From Halorientalis sp. IM1011 (GTDB lineage: Archaea; Halobacteriota; Halobacteria; Halobacteriales; Haloarculaceae), in assembly GCF_001989615.1 (NCBI RefSeq), contig NZ_CP019067.1:3162001-3226000 (forward strand): a stretch of DNA of 64,000 nucleotides, in the 5' to 3' direction. A program made the position numbers and the translations under genes. How positions within the stretch are numbered: the stretch's first letter is position 1; each line of letters opens with the position of its first letter. The notes below the pieces were generated by a model. The model searched no databases. It was not told the origin of the DNA and was given only the letters and a program-made list of their open reading frames with translations. Below are positions 1-8,149 of this stretch, piece by piece.

Positions 1-427
1 TGCCGCCGACGATCAGCGCGACGCCGAACGGCCGTGCACCGCCGATCTGCGTGTACTGCTGGATGTGATCGGTGACGTCCTTGGTCAGCGTCTCGACGCC
101 GATGGGTTCGCCGTAGCGCAGCCGGTTGACCTGTGCGTTCCGGCGCGCGAAGTCGATCAACTGGCGCGCGTCGGCGACGTGACCGGCGCTCGCGATCCCG
201 ATGTGGTCGTCGGCCTTGTGTAACTTCTCGACGCTCGACCGCTCCATCAGCGGGGACCGAATACGCTTGTCGACCGCGAGGACGACGCCGTCGGCGGCGC
301 GGATGCCGATGGACGCCGTGCCGCGCTTGACGGCCTCGCGTGCGTACTCGACCTGATAGAGGCGACCGTCCGGGGAGAAGATGGTGATCCCCCGGTCGTA
401 GGCCTGCTGTTGTGATTGTCCCTGCAT
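1..427 (-). CDS. psmA: Proteasome alpha subunit, 5' part (runs off left edge)
   Basis: Outer-ring alpha subunit of the archaeal 20S proteasome, which gates entry to the proteolytic chamber and docks the regulatory ATPases. Only the first 142 codons are present; the gene continues beyond base 1. The N terminus has the conserved alpha signature [18 protein letters not shown], followed by a GTASIGI and AVDKRI stretch typical of the family. The ATG at 425-427 lies two bases after the rnp2 stop codon, so the gene is the third member of a methyltransferase-rnp2-psmA operon, a common archaeal pairing of RNase P and proteasome genes. Identification is secure; the missing C-terminal half cannot be judged. 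Confidence 0.96.
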   Translation of the reverse strand, partial: MQGQSQQQAYDRGITIFSPDGRLYQVEYAREAVKRGTASIGIRAADGVVLAVDKRIRSPLMERSSVEKLHKADDHIGIASAGHVADARQLIDFARRNAQVNRLRYGEPIGVETLTKDVTDHIQQYTQIGGARPFGVALIVGG

Positions 428-429
428 GG

Positions 430-906
430 TTACAAATCGAGTGTGGTCGCGCCCGCGAACGCCGATTCGAGTCGGACGTCGGCGCGGCCCTCCCGCACCA
501 CCGCCGTCCGCTCGGCGTCCTCGAAGACGACCGTGCTCTCGTCCGTGGATTCCGGATCTGCTCGTATATACTTTTCCTCACAGGCACGGACCGTCCCGCT
601 CACGCCCGCCACTCGCAGCCCCACGGGGTGGCCGTCGACGGCCTCGACCGCAGCGATCGCCGCCCGCGCCCGGTCGACCTCGTCGCGGCGCGTCCGCACC
701 GCCGCCCAGCCGTCGCCGTCCCCGAAGGAAAAGCGGACGACCGTCAGGTCCACGTCCGCGCTCGCCGCATCGCCGAGCAGGTTCTGGGCCGCGTACCAGA
801 GGTGGTGCTGAAAGTCCCCGCGGTCGACGTCGGCGTCCGGCCAGCCCTCGATGGCGACAGCGAGATAGCGCCACCGCGGCCGGAGGTGTTTCGGGAGGTG
901 TTTCAT
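430..906 (-). CDS. rnp2: Ribonuclease P protein component 2 (Pop5/Rpp14 family)
   Basis: Protein subunit of archaeal RNase P, which with the RNA subunit matures tRNA 5' ends. The 158-residue product begins [20 protein letters not shown] and carries the Pop5-type pattern of a first beta strand, then a helix around [15 protein letters not shown] and a strand [11 protein letters not shown]. Length fits archaeal Pop5 proteins plus a short haloarchaeal tail. Its ATG overlaps the upstream methyltransferase stop in an ATGA, and psmA starts two bases after its own stop, so the three are probably cotranscribed and translationally coupled. Family membership comes from pattern recognition, supported strongly by the psmA neighbour. 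Confidence 0.93.
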   Translation of the reverse strand: MKHLPKHLRPRWRYLAVAIEGWPDADVDRGDFQHHLWYAAQNLLGDAASADVDLTVVRFSFGDGDGWAAVRTRRDEVDRARAAIAAVEAVDGHPVGLRVAGVSGTVRACEEKYIRADPESTDESTVVFEDAERTAVVREGRADVRLESAFAGATTLDL

Positions 907-1538
907 CGGTCCTGGGGCGTGACGGTTCGCTCGGCCGGGACACGTTCCGCGACCAGCACACCCACTTGCCCGTGGACCCGCTCGACCGTCGTCAGCGCGA
1001 ATCCGGCGTCGGTCAGCGCGTCGGCGAGCGTCCCGACCGTGGCCGGATCGTCCACCTCGGGCGTGTAGAATGGCTCGTCGGGGTCGGGTTCGTCGAAGAA
1101 CATCACGTCGCCCAGCACGAACCGGTCGGGATCGAGGTCCGCGATCACCTCGATCGCCTCGCGCTTCTCCTCGTCGCTGAGGTGGTGCATCGCGAAGTTC
1201 GTCGTCACCACGTCGACCGATTCGTCGACGTCCGGCTCGCGGAACCGTCCGGTCCCGAAGGAGGCGTTCTCGATGCCGCGCTCGGCTGCCTTCTCGCGTG
1301 CCTGCTCTAGCATCCCGTCGCTGATGTCACGGCCGATCACGCGTCCGGCCTCGGGCGCGATCTGCAGCGCGATGGCACCCGTGCCGGTCCCCAGGTCCAG
1401 CACGGTGTCGTCGGCGTCGGCCGCGGCGTGTTCGACGACCAGCCCCGCACAGGCGCGGTACTCCGGGGTCTCGTCGTCGTCGTACGCCTCGGCCTTCTCG
1501 TCGAACCGGGCGGCGTGTTCTTCGAGGCTCTTCTTCAT
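903..1538 (-). CDS. Class I SAM-dependent methyltransferase
   Basis: A 211-residue Rossmann methyltransferase. Motif I, VLDLGTGTGAIALQI (residues about 46-60), binds S-adenosylmethionine, and TTNFAMHHLSDEEK matches the post-III region of small-molecule or UbiE-like methyltransferases. The substrate is unknown. The ATG at 1536-1538 is chosen because the upstream extension of the frame is arginine-rich, non-haloarchaeal in composition and overlaps the promoter region. The stop overlaps the rnp2 start (ATGA). Its place ahead of rnp2 and psmA suggests an RNA- or translation-linked role, but that is inference. Confidence 0.88.
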   Translation of the reverse strand: MKKSLEEHAARFDEKAEAYDDDETPEYRACAGLVVEHAAADADDTVLDLGTGTGAIALQIAPEAGRVIGRDISDGMLEQAREKAAERGIENASFGTGRFREPDVDESVDVVTTNFAMHHLSDEEKREAIEVIADLDPDRFVLGDVMFFDEPDPDEPFYTPEVDDPATVGTLADALTDAGFALTTVERVHGQVGVLVAERVPAERTVTPQDR

Positions 1539-1662
1539 ACTCAGGCCAGGGCGGGCTCGCCAAAAAGTCCCTCGCTCACCGTGCCCCAGCGGCGGCCCGA
1601 CCGAACGAGTTAAAGCTGAGTTGGAGTAACTACGGTACCATGGAACGACGGGTGAGCCCGCC
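1539..1662. promoter_or_regulatory. Divergent promoter region between methyltransferase operon and cobT
   Basis: This 124-base gap separates two divergently transcribed operons and must hold both start regions. An AT-richer stretch at about 1609-1633 (gagttaaagctgag and following) is the only obvious TATA-like candidate for cobT. No B12-box resembling a cobalamin riboswitch was seen, although cobT and cbiA belong to cobamide synthesis. Confidence 0.4.
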
Positions 1663-1672
1663 GTGCGACTGA
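1640..1672 (+). CDS. Possible leader peptide of ten codons overlapping the cobT start
   Basis: An ATG at 1640 opens a reading frame of ten codons ([10 protein letters not shown]) that stops at TGA 1670-1672. It overlaps the GTG start of cobT (1663) and its stop shares one base with an in-frame cobT ATG at 1672. Translation of this mini-frame could couple to, or compete with, cobT initiation. Only the geometry supports it; it may be chance in a GC-rich genome. Confidence 0.2.
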   Translation: MERRVSPPCD

Positions 1673-2676
1673 TGCTCGTCGCGGGCACGACGCGGACGGC
1701 CCGTATCGAGGGAATCAGCGCGGCCGGCGCGGATCAGGGCCTGCTGGTTCACACGCCCAGCGCCGACGCAGAGATCGTCACCTACGGCGAGCCGATCCGC
1801 GCGCCGGTCGTCCCGGTGAGTCCGAGCGGCTGTCCCACACCGGCGGTCGTGACCCGCGCCGTCCGGGAACTGCTGAATCTGGACGTGACGGTCGTCGACG
1901 GGGGTCTCGCGGAGCCGACCGGTGCGCCGACGGTGACCGTCGGTGCCCGGCCCGGGAACGACATTCGCGAGCAGGATCCGGTGTCGACCGCGCCGGGCGT
2001 CCTCGCGGCGGCCCGCGAGTTCGGGCGATCGGTCCCCGACGACGAGGTGTACCTGGCCGAGACCGTCCCCGGCGGAACGACGACCGCACTGGGTGCCCTC
2101 CGCGCGCTCGGCGAGGACCCGGCGGTCTCCTCCTCGCTCCCCGAGAACCCGCTGGAACTCAAGCGGGAGGTGGTCGAGGAGGGGCTGGCCGCGAGTTCGC
2201 TCGGCCCGGGCGACGCGGCGGGCGAACCCCCAGTCGCGCTCCGGCGGATGGGCGACCCCGTACTGGCGACGGTCACCGGCCTGCTCGTGGGCCTGGTGGA
2301 GAACGATACTGCGATCACACTGGCCGGCGGGACCCAGATGCTGACCGCCGCCGCGCTGGCGCGCCACGCCGGCGTCGAGACCACGATCCGGCTGGCGACC
2401 ACCTCGTTCGTCGCCGACGACGAGAGCGTCGATCTGGAGGCGGCGGCCCGGGATCTCGACATCGACCTGACCGTCACCGATCCCGGCTTCGAGGCCCGCG
2501 ATCACCCTGCGATGGACGCCTACGTCGCCGGCGAGGCCAAAGAGGGCGTCGGCATGGGCGGCGCGCTTGCACTCGCCGACGCCGCCAGGATCCCGATGGC
2601 CGACGTTCGTGAGCAGATCGTCACCGTCTACGATCGCCTGCTGGACGGTGCGGAGACGACCGAACCCGAGGCATGA
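1663..2676 (+). CDS. cobT: Archaeal CobT-type nicotinate-nucleotide:base phosphoribosyltransferase
   Basis: Transfers phosphoribose from nicotinate mononucleotide to the lower-ligand base in cobamide (vitamin B12) synthesis. The 337-residue protein matches the archaeal CobT-like family: it starts [19 protein letters not shown], has a Gly-rich [19 protein letters not shown] stretch (about residues 219-237), and a C-terminal [15 protein letters not shown] motif. The GTG at 1663 is preferred because family members begin with the MRL-LVAGTT stretch; the ATG at 1672 is the alternative. Its stop overlaps the cbiA start (ATGA), so the two cobamide genes form a translationally coupled pair. Confidence 0.9.
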   Translation: MRLMLVAGTTRTARIEGISAAGADQGLLVHTPSADAEIVTYGEPIRAPVVPVSPSGCPTPAVVTRAVRELLNLDVTVVDGGLAEPTGAPTVTVGARPGNDIREQDPVSTAPGVLAAAREFGRSVPDDEVYLAETVPGGTTTALGALRALGEDPAVSSSLPENPLELKREVVEEGLAASSLGPGDAAGEPPVALRRMGDPVLATVTGLLVGLVENDTAITLAGGTQMLTAAALARHAGVETTIRLATTSFVADDESVDLEAAARDLDIDLTVTDPGFEARDHPAMDAYVAGEAKEGVGMGGALALADAARIPMADVREQIVTVYDRLLDGAETTEPEA

Positions 2677-3983
2677 GAGGACTCGTCCTCGGCGGCACCA
2701 GTTCCGGCGTCGGCAAGACCGTCGCGACGCTGGCTGCCATCCGAGCGTTCGAGGATGCCGGGCACGCCGTCCAGCCAGCCAAGGCCGGCCCGGACTTCAT
2801 CGATCCGAGTCACCACGCCGTCGTCGCCGACCGCCCGTCCCGGACGCTGGATACGTGGCTCGAAGGCACCGACGGCCTCCGGCGCAACTACCGTCGCGGC
2901 GAGGGCGACCTCTGTCTCGTCGAGGGCGTCATGGGCCTGTACGACGGCGACGGCTCCAGCACGGCGATGGTCGCCGAGGCGCTGGACCTGCCTGTCGTCC
3001 TCGTCGTCGACGCGAAAGCCGGCATGGAGAGCGTCGCGGCGACGGCGCTGGGGTTCCGAGAGTACGCGGCCCGGATCGACCGCGATATCGACGTGGCCGG
3101 CGTGATCGCCCAGCGCGCCCACGGCGGCCGCCACGCCGACGGCATCCGCGACGCCTTGCCCGACGAACTCGACTACTTCGGCAGGATCCCGCCGACGCCC
3201 GAACTGGAGATTCCGGACCGTCACCTCGGGCTGGAGATGGGCGACGAATCACAGGTCGACGACAACGCGCTCGCGACCGCCGCCGATCACCTGCGCGTCG
3301 ACGCCCTGCTGGAGACGGCGCGGGCACCGCCCGAACCCGCTGGGGGAGTCGATACCCACGAAGGCACCACTGACGCCCGTATCGCCGTCGCCGAGGACGC
3401 CGCCTTCTGTTTCACCTATCCGGCGACGCTGGAACGGCTCCGCGACCGGGCCGAGGTGGTGACCTTCGCGCCGACCGCCGGTGACGACCTGCCCGATTGC
3501 GACGGTGTCTACCTCCCCGGCGGTTACCCCGAACTCCACGTCTCGGAACTGGCCGCGAGTCCGGCCCTCGACACCATCGGCGAGCGCGCCAGCGAGGGCC
3601 TGCCGATCCTCGGGGAGTGCGGTGGACTGATGACGCTCTCGGAGTCGCTGACCACCGCCGACGGCGAGACCGGCGAGATGGCCGGCGTCCTCCCCGCGGA
3701 AATCGAGATGCGGGACCGCTACCAGGCGCTCGACCACGTGGAGTTGCGGGCGACGGAGGAAACGCTCACCGCCGATTCCGGTGGGTTCCTTCGGGGGCAC
3801 GAATTTCACTACAGCGAGGCGTCGGTGGGCCGAGACGCTCGCTTCGCCTTCGAGATGGAACGGGGCGACGGGATCGACGGCGAGCGCGACGGGCTGACCG
3901 AGTACCGGACGCTCGGCACCTACGCCCACGTCCACGCCGAGAGCGGGGCGTTCGACCGGTTTCTGGACGCGGTCGAACTGTAG
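2673..3983 (+). CDS. cbiA: Cobyrinate a,c-diamide synthase
   Basis: Glutamine-dependent amidation of the a and c side chains of cobyrinate in cobamide synthesis. The 436-residue protein has the two expected domains. An N-terminal ATP-binding dethiobiotin-synthetase-like domain carries the P-loop GTSSGVGKT (residues 8-16) and [14 protein letters not shown]-terminal class I glutamine amidotransferase domain has the nucleophile in LGECGGLM (Cys316) and a GHEFHYSE histidine motif. Length fits the family. It overlaps cobT by four bases. A hydrogenobyrinate CobB role would look nearly identical; archaeal context favours CbiA. Confidence 0.95.
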   Translation: MRGLVLGGTSSGVGKTVATLAAIRAFEDAGHAVQPAKAGPDFIDPSHHAVVADRPSRTLDTWLEGTDGLRRNYRRGEGDLCLVEGVMGLYDGDGSSTAMVAEALDLPVVLVVDAKAGMESVAATALGFREYAARIDRDIDVAGVIAQRAHGGRHADGIRDALPDELDYFGRIPPTPELEIPDRHLGLEMGDESQVDDNALATAADHLRVDALLETARAPPEPAGGVDTHEGTTDARIAVAEDAAFCFTYPATLERLRDRAEVVTFAPTAGDDLPDCDGVYLPGGYPELHVSELAASPALDTIGERASEGLPILGECGGLMTLSESLTTADGETGEMAGVLPAEIEMRDRYQALDHVELRATEETLTADSGGFLRGHEFHYSEASVGRDARFAFEMERGDGIDGERDGLTEYRTLGTYAHVHAESGAFDRFLDAVEL

Positions 3984-4057
3984 CAACCGAGGTGCTTCGA
4001 CGCCCGGCTCGGTCGCTCAGGAGACCGACCCCGTGCTCGTTTCACCGGACTGTGACG

Positions 4058-4384
4058 TTACGAATCACGTCCATCCGTTCTGTGGCTCGAACCCTCGTCT
4101 GAACGCGTCCGCAGTTGCCGGACCAGATTCAGGTGCATGAGATGGAGGTGCATTCCGATGCCGAACAGCAACAGCCCCATGCCGACGAATATCAGCGGCA
4201 TGAGGATCGCATCGACGGCACTCGCGACGGAGTCGAGATTCGACGGCAATACCACGAGGACTGCGAGGACGAACGCGCCGAGGATCACGGCGAAACCGGC
4301 CTTGACGAGTCTGGAATATCGCCCGACCCGCTGGAGTCGGTCCTCGATCTCCGTCGTACTCGTGGAATCGTCGTCTGGGACCAT
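4058..4384 (-). CDS. Small two-helix membrane protein, function unknown
   Basis: A 108-residue protein with an acidic N terminus, two hydrophobic helices (about residues 26-48 and 56-83), and a basic, then polar tail. The second helix ends in GMHLHLMHLNL, rich in His and Met, which is suggestive because the gene 72 bases upstream on the same strand encodes a Cys-rich copper-storage-like protein. Metal handling is only an inference from that neighbour and those residues. No known family was recognised. Confidence 0.6.
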   Translation of the reverse strand: MVPDDDSTSTTEIEDRLQRVGRYSRLVKAGFAVILGAFVLAVLVVLPSNLDSVASAVDAILMPLIFVGMGLLLFGIGMHLHLMHLNLVRQLRTRSDEGSSHRTDGRDS

Positions 4385-4456
4385 CTATCTCTGAACGCGA
4401 TTCCGGGATGAATTGCGTGGGTGACAGGGTAGAGCCATTCCCATCCGGATTCCCGG

Positions 4457-4813
4457 TTATGCGTTCGCCATTTCCCGGCAGGTTTCGGCGCACTCCGGCA
4501 GGACCTCGGCACAGACCTGACAGTGCTCGGCGTCGTGGTTGCTACACTCCTCCGCGCAGGCCTCGCATGCCTCTGCACAGGCTTCTGCGAGCGTGGAACT
4601 GTACTCCGAGCCACGGGCCATGAATCGGGCGTGCAGCGACGTGAGGTCGGCGACGTCCCGACAGAGACGGGCGCACTCCTCCATGTCGGGATCGCCGAGA
4701 CACTCGTCGGCGCACCACTCACACACCTCGGTCGCCTCGTTGCAGTTCTCGATGCACTCGCGCTGTTCGTCGGTCAGGCTATCGATTTTGTCGACTGTTT
4801 CTGCAAGAGACAT
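4457..4813 (-). CDS. Cys-rich four-helix-bundle copper-storage-like protein (Csp/DUF326)
   Basis: A 118-residue cytosolic protein with about fifteen cysteines spaced along predicted helices: CIENCNEATEVCEWCADEC near residues 20-38, then EACAEACEACAEEC, and HCQVCAEVLPECAETC at the end. This matches the DUF326/Csp family, whose members line the core of a four-helix bundle with Cys to store many Cu(I) ions. The ATG at 4811-4813 gives the usual start MSLAETVDKI; the upstream open frame is non-coding in character. Cytosolic Csp3-type is likely as there is no signal peptide. Metal specificity is inferred from the family. Confidence 0.85.
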   Translation of the reverse strand: MSLAETVDKIDSLTDEQRECIENCNEATEVCEWCADECLGDPDMEECARLCRDVADLTSLHARFMARGSEYSSTLAEACAEACEACAEECSNHDAEHCQVCAEVLPECAETCREMANA

Positions 4814-4911
4814 TGCGTCCGGAATTCGTCGGACGTGAGCGTAAGTAGCATGCCTGCCTGTGCAGGGCGGGTCTACCCGCCACGAAAACATCGAGCGAAG
4901 CCGGACTCGGT

Positions 4912-5736
4912 TCAGTAGACCTCCTCGAGGAACTCCCGGATCGCGGCGTTGGCGGCGTCGGGGTTCTCGGTGTTCGAGGAGTGCCCTGCCTCGGGGATCA
5001 CCTCCATCCGGGCGTCGGGGAGCTGGTCGACCATCGGCTCGGCGCGTTCGGGTTCGATCGACACGTCCTCGGCACCGTGGGTGATCAGGACGGGCACGTC
5101 GATCTCGTCCAGTCGGTCCTCGACGCCGGGGCGGTGGAGCCAGGACTTGACCTCGTCGTGGACGGCCTCACCGGGGTAGGTCAGCCAGCGGTCCTTCCAG
5201 TGCTCGACGAGGTCGGTTCGCTCCTCGATGGAGGTCTGGCCGAACAGCATGTGGGAGACGGCTTCGGCCATCGGATCGGGTACGTCGCCCTCCGATTTCG
5301 CCGTTTCGACCATGTCGCCGTACTGCTCCCGTTCGGCCTCGTCGTGGGGCGTCGCCATGCTGTCGATCAGGACGATTCCGTCGAGCATATCGGGATATCT
5401 GAGCGCGAAGCGCAGCGCCATGAACCCGCCCATCGACATCCCCGCGAGGACACAGGAGTCGATATCTCTGGCGTCCATGAGAACCCGACAGTCGTCCGCC
5501 AGATCGTCCAGATCGTAGGGCCCCTGGAAGCGGTCGGTTCGGGCCCGGAGGTTGTAGGCGATGGTCCGATACTCGTCAGAGAGGGCCGAAAGCTGGGGTT
5601 CGAACATCGTCCAGTCCATCAGGGTCCCGTGGGCGAAGACGACGGCCGGTCCGGAGCCGCGCTCCTCGGAGACGGTCTCGGTGCGGTGGTGGTACAGCCG
5701 TGTCGCTGGATCCGGGTCCTCGGGCAGGTCTGACAT
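4912..5736 (-). CDS. Alpha/beta hydrolase
   Basis: A 274-residue alpha/beta-hydrolase fold protein. It has the oxyanion-hole region FAHGTLMDW (about residues 35-42), nucleophile elbow AGMSMGGF with Ser101, an acidic residue in THGAEDVSIEPE, and the catalytic His in PEAGHSSN near the C terminus. The order and spacing match the esterase/lipase/haloperoxidase-like branch; the substrate is unknown. The ATG at 5734-5736 is used because the longer frame has a non-haloarchaeal, Cys/Pro-rich N terminus. It is divergent from dacZ across a 156-base gap. Confidence 0.9.
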   Translation of the reverse strand: MSDLPEDPDPATRLYHHRTETVSEERGSGPAVVFAHGTLMDWTMFEPQLSALSDEYRTIAYNLRARTDRFQGPYDLDDLADDCRVLMDARDIDSCVLAGMSMGGFMALRFALRYPDMLDGIVLIDSMATPHDEAEREQYGDMVETAKSEGDVPDPMAEAVSHMLFGQTSIEERTDLVEHWKDRWLTYPGEAVHDEVKSWLHRPGVEDRLDEIDVPVLITHGAEDVSIEPERAEPMVDQLPDARMEVIPEAGHSSNTENPDAANAAIREFLEEVY

Positions 5737-5861
5737 GCCACGGACCACGGCGGCGGGGGATATAAGACCTGTCGCCCAGTCGTGGGGTCGTGGGCGTGGC
5801 GCTGTGAGTTCGTGCCTGGGGGTCTGACGGATGCAGGACGGGCGCACGACGAGGCCACAAC

Positions 5862-5869
5862 ATTTAATC
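5862..5869 (+). promoter_or_regulatory. TATA-like box of the dacZ-mscS operon
   Basis: The AT-rich stretch atttaatc lies about 25 bases before the dacZ ATG at 5893, in otherwise GC-rich sequence. That spacing is what a leaderless haloarchaeal transcript needs. Confidence 0.55.
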
Positions 5870-5892
5870 GGATCAGACGGATCCATACGGCA

Positions 5893-6705
5893 ATGAGCGA
5901 CTTGCGTGAGCTACTCGGGGGTCTCGTGTCCGACGTGGACGCCGTCTTCCTGTTTTCCCCGAGCAGTTCGTTCTACGAGGACTTCGAGGGCGAGGACGAC
6001 ACGCTGGTCGTGGTCGTCGCGCCCGACAACGCCGTCGGAGCCGAGGAGTTCGTCGAACTCCCGCTAGAGTTCAACGACGTGGCCAGTCGCGTCCGGTACG
6101 GTGTCGAGGGTGCGCTGGATCAGGACCTCGTCGACGACGGCGACGACATCGCCTGCGCCATCAAGACCTTCGACGAGGACATCGACACGGTGATGCGGGT
6201 CAAGGCCAGCAACTTCGATCCCTCCGGCGTCTACGGCCTCTTCGTCAACTCTCGGGCCGAACCAGCCGTCATCCGCGACGTGCTCGAAGTGGCCGTCGAA
6301 CTCGGGAAGAAAGGCCAGAAGGGCAAACCCGTCGGCGCGCTGTTCGTCGTCGGCGACGCCGGCAAGGTGATGAACAAGTCCCGCCCGCTCAGCTACAACC
6401 CCTTCGAGAAGTCCCACGTCCACGTCGGCGACCCCATCGTGAACGTGATGCTCAAGGAGTTCTCCCGGCTCGACGGCGCGTTCGTCATCTCCGATTCGGG
6501 GAAGATCGTCTCCGCGTACCGGTACCTCGAACCATCCGCGGAGGGTGTCGACATCCCGAAGGGGCTCGGCGCGCGGCACATGGCCGCGGGAGCGATCACC
6601 CGGGATACGAACGCCGTCGCGATCGTCCTCTCGGAGAGTGACGGACTGGTGCGGGCGTTCAAGGGCGGTGAACTGATCCTCGAACTCGATCCGGAGGAGT
6701 ACTGA
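5893..6705 (+). CDS. dacZ: Archaeal diadenylate cyclase DacZ
   Basis: Makes cyclic di-AMP from two ATP. The 270-residue protein has an N-terminal region of unknown fold and a C-terminal DisA-type nucleotidyl cyclase domain. The key motifs are LDGAFVISDSG (DGA, residues 194-196), the GARHMAAGAITRDT loop (residues 226-239, the RHxAA equivalent of bacterial RHR), and SESDGLVRAF near the end. The ATG at 5893 fits the family N terminus MSDLRELLGGL. The mscS-type gene follows with a one-base overlap (TGATG). This arrangement is known for haloarchaeal dacZ and points to c-di-AMP control of osmotic balance. Confidence 0.95.
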   Translation: MSDLRELLGGLVSDVDAVFLFSPSSSFYEDFEGEDDTLVVVVAPDNAVGAEEFVELPLEFNDVASRVRYGVEGALDQDLVDDGDDIACAIKTFDEDIDTVMRVKASNFDPSGVYGLFVNSRAEPAVIRDVLEVAVELGKKGQKGKPVGALFVVGDAGKVMNKSRPLSYNPFEKSHVHVGDPIVNVMLKEFSRLDGAFVISDSGKIVSAYRYLEPSAEGVDIPKGLGARHMAAGAITRDTNAVAIVLSESDGLVRAFKGGELILELDPEEY

Positions 6706-7484
6706 TGAGCGCTGCCGAGGCGGTACTGCAGTACCTGACGAGTTCCCCCTTTCTCGCCGCGAGCGCCATCTTCATCGTCGGACTGATCTCGGGCTACCTG
6801 CTCGGGGAGTTCGTCCGACGAGCGTTGCGAGCGCTCGGCCTGCCGGGCGTCGTCGAAGGGACGGCCTTCGAACGGAGTGCGCGCGGCCTGGGAACCTCGA
6901 CTGTCGGTCTGCTCTCGCAACTGGTCGCCTTCTCCGTGTATCTGGGAGCGACCATCGCAGCGCTGGACGTAGCCGGATTACTGGTGATGGCCGCCGTCCT
7001 GCCTTTCTTCGCCGCCTTTCTCCCGCAGGTGTTCATCGCCGTGCTGGCGGTCATCGCGGGACTGGTCGTCGGCGACAAGGCCGCCCTGCTGGTCAGCGAG
7101 CACCTCCGGGGCGTCAAACTCCCGGAGGCCGGCCTGATCCCGACGCTGGTCAAGTACAGCATCTTCTACATCGCCGCGCTCATCGCGCTGAACCAGCTCG
7201 GCGTCGCGACGCGGGCCCTGCTCATCCTGCTCGCCGCGTACGTCTTCGGCATCATCTTCCTCGGTGGGATCGCGTTCCGCGACCTGCTGTCGGCCGGCGC
7301 GGCCGGCGTCTACCTCCTCCTGAACGAACCCTACAGCATCGGCGACGAGATACGCGTCGGCGAGCGGACCGGCATCGTCCAGGAAGTCGACCTCTTCGTC
7401 ACCCACGTCGAGGACGACGGCACCGAGTACATCATCCCCAACCAGCAGATCCTCCGCGACGGGATCGTCCGCATTCGCGACTAG
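6705..7484 (+). CDS. Short MscS-family mechanosensitive channel
   Basis: A 259-residue membrane protein. Transmembrane helices are visible at about residues 18-36, 66-90, 95-125 and 145-190, followed by the MscS pore-to-beta junction FRDLLSAGAAGVYLLLNEP and the beta domain YSIGDEIRVGERTGIVQEV. It ends with TEYIIPNQQILRDGIV, so the C-terminal alpha/beta cage of canonical MscS is missing. It presumably releases solutes under membrane tension. The start codon overlaps the dacZ stop, implying coupled translation with the cyclase. The stop codon overlaps that of the convergent acyltransferase (CTAG). Confidence 0.9.
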   Translation: MSAAEAVLQYLTSSPFLAASAIFIVGLISGYLLGEFVRRALRALGLPGVVEGTAFERSARGLGTSTVGLLSQLVAFSVYLGATIAALDVAGLLVMAAVLPFFAAFLPQVFIAVLAVIAGLVVGDKAALLVSEHLRGVKLPEAGLIPTLVKYSIFYIAALIALNQLGVATRALLILLAAYVFGIIFLGGIAFRDLLSAGAAGVYLLLNEPYSIGDEIRVGERTGIVQEVDLFVTHVEDDGTEYIIPNQQILRDGIVRIRD

Positions 7485-8041
7485 ACGACCTCTGCCGGCA
7501 CGCCCGCGACCGTCGTCTCGGGCGGGACGTCCTCGGTCACCAGCGAATTGGCCGCGACCTGCGCTCCGGTACCGATCTCGACCCCAGGAAGAACCACCGC
7601 GCCCGCGCCGATCATCGCCCGCTCGCGAACGACGACCTCACCGGTCCTGTACTCGTCCTGCAGGAACTCGTGACAGAGTAGCGTGGCGTCGTAGCCGATG
7701 ATCGCCTGATCCTCGACGGTGACGAGTTCGGGCCAGAACACGTCCGGCGTCGATTCGAGGCCCCAGGACACCCCGTCGCCGACGGTGACGCCGATGCGGC
7801 GCAACAACCAGCTCTTCAGCCGCAGGCTCGGCGCGATCCGCGCGAGAACGATCACGACGTAGTTGCAACAGACCCGGAGGAAACTGCGCGCTTCCAGCCA
7901 GTGCTGGAGGGAGTTCTTCGGCCCGCTCGTCGCGTGGACTGTCGTTGCGGCGTGTCGCTCCGGCCTCTGGCCGTCGGTATCGGCGTCCCCGTCGCCCGTT
8001 CCGGTCCCCGAACCGGTCGCTGGATCGTCGGTCACGGCCAT
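7481..8041 (-). CDS. Hexapeptide-repeat (left-handed beta-helix) acyltransferase
   Basis: A 186-residue protein with an acidic N-terminal tail, a hydrophobic/basic segment around residues 40-65 (NYVVIVLARIAPSLRLKSWL), and a C-terminal left-handed beta-helix. The helix shows hexapeptide periodicity such as IGAGAVVLPGVEIGTGAQV and the terminal TTVAGVPAEVV typical of maltose/virginiamycin acetyltransferases. The acceptor is unknown; surface polysaccharide or lipid is plausible. The ATG at 8039-8041 is chosen over an upstream TTG. It is convergent with mscS, sharing a CTAG stop. Confidence 0.85.
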   Translation of the reverse strand: MAVTDDPATGSGTGTGDGDADTDGQRPERHAATTVHATSGPKNSLQHWLEARSFLRVCCNYVVIVLARIAPSLRLKSWLLRRIGVTVGDGVSWGLESTPDVFWPELVTVEDQAIIGYDATLLCHEFLQDEYRTGEVVVRERAMIGAGAVVLPGVEIGTGAQVAANSLVTEDVPPETTVAGVPAEVV

Positions 8042-8149
8042 CCATTCGACGGCGACCGACAAGAAAGGTACCCATCGTCCGTCCGTAGCCGGTGCCTATC
8101 CCGGGTATACACTGCATAGTAACCCGTCAGGGAGCCGTCGACACCATGG

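Noticed and set aside
1600-1665. Cobalamin riboswitch ahead of cobT
   Set aside because: No B12 box or long structured leader is visible in the 124-base gap.
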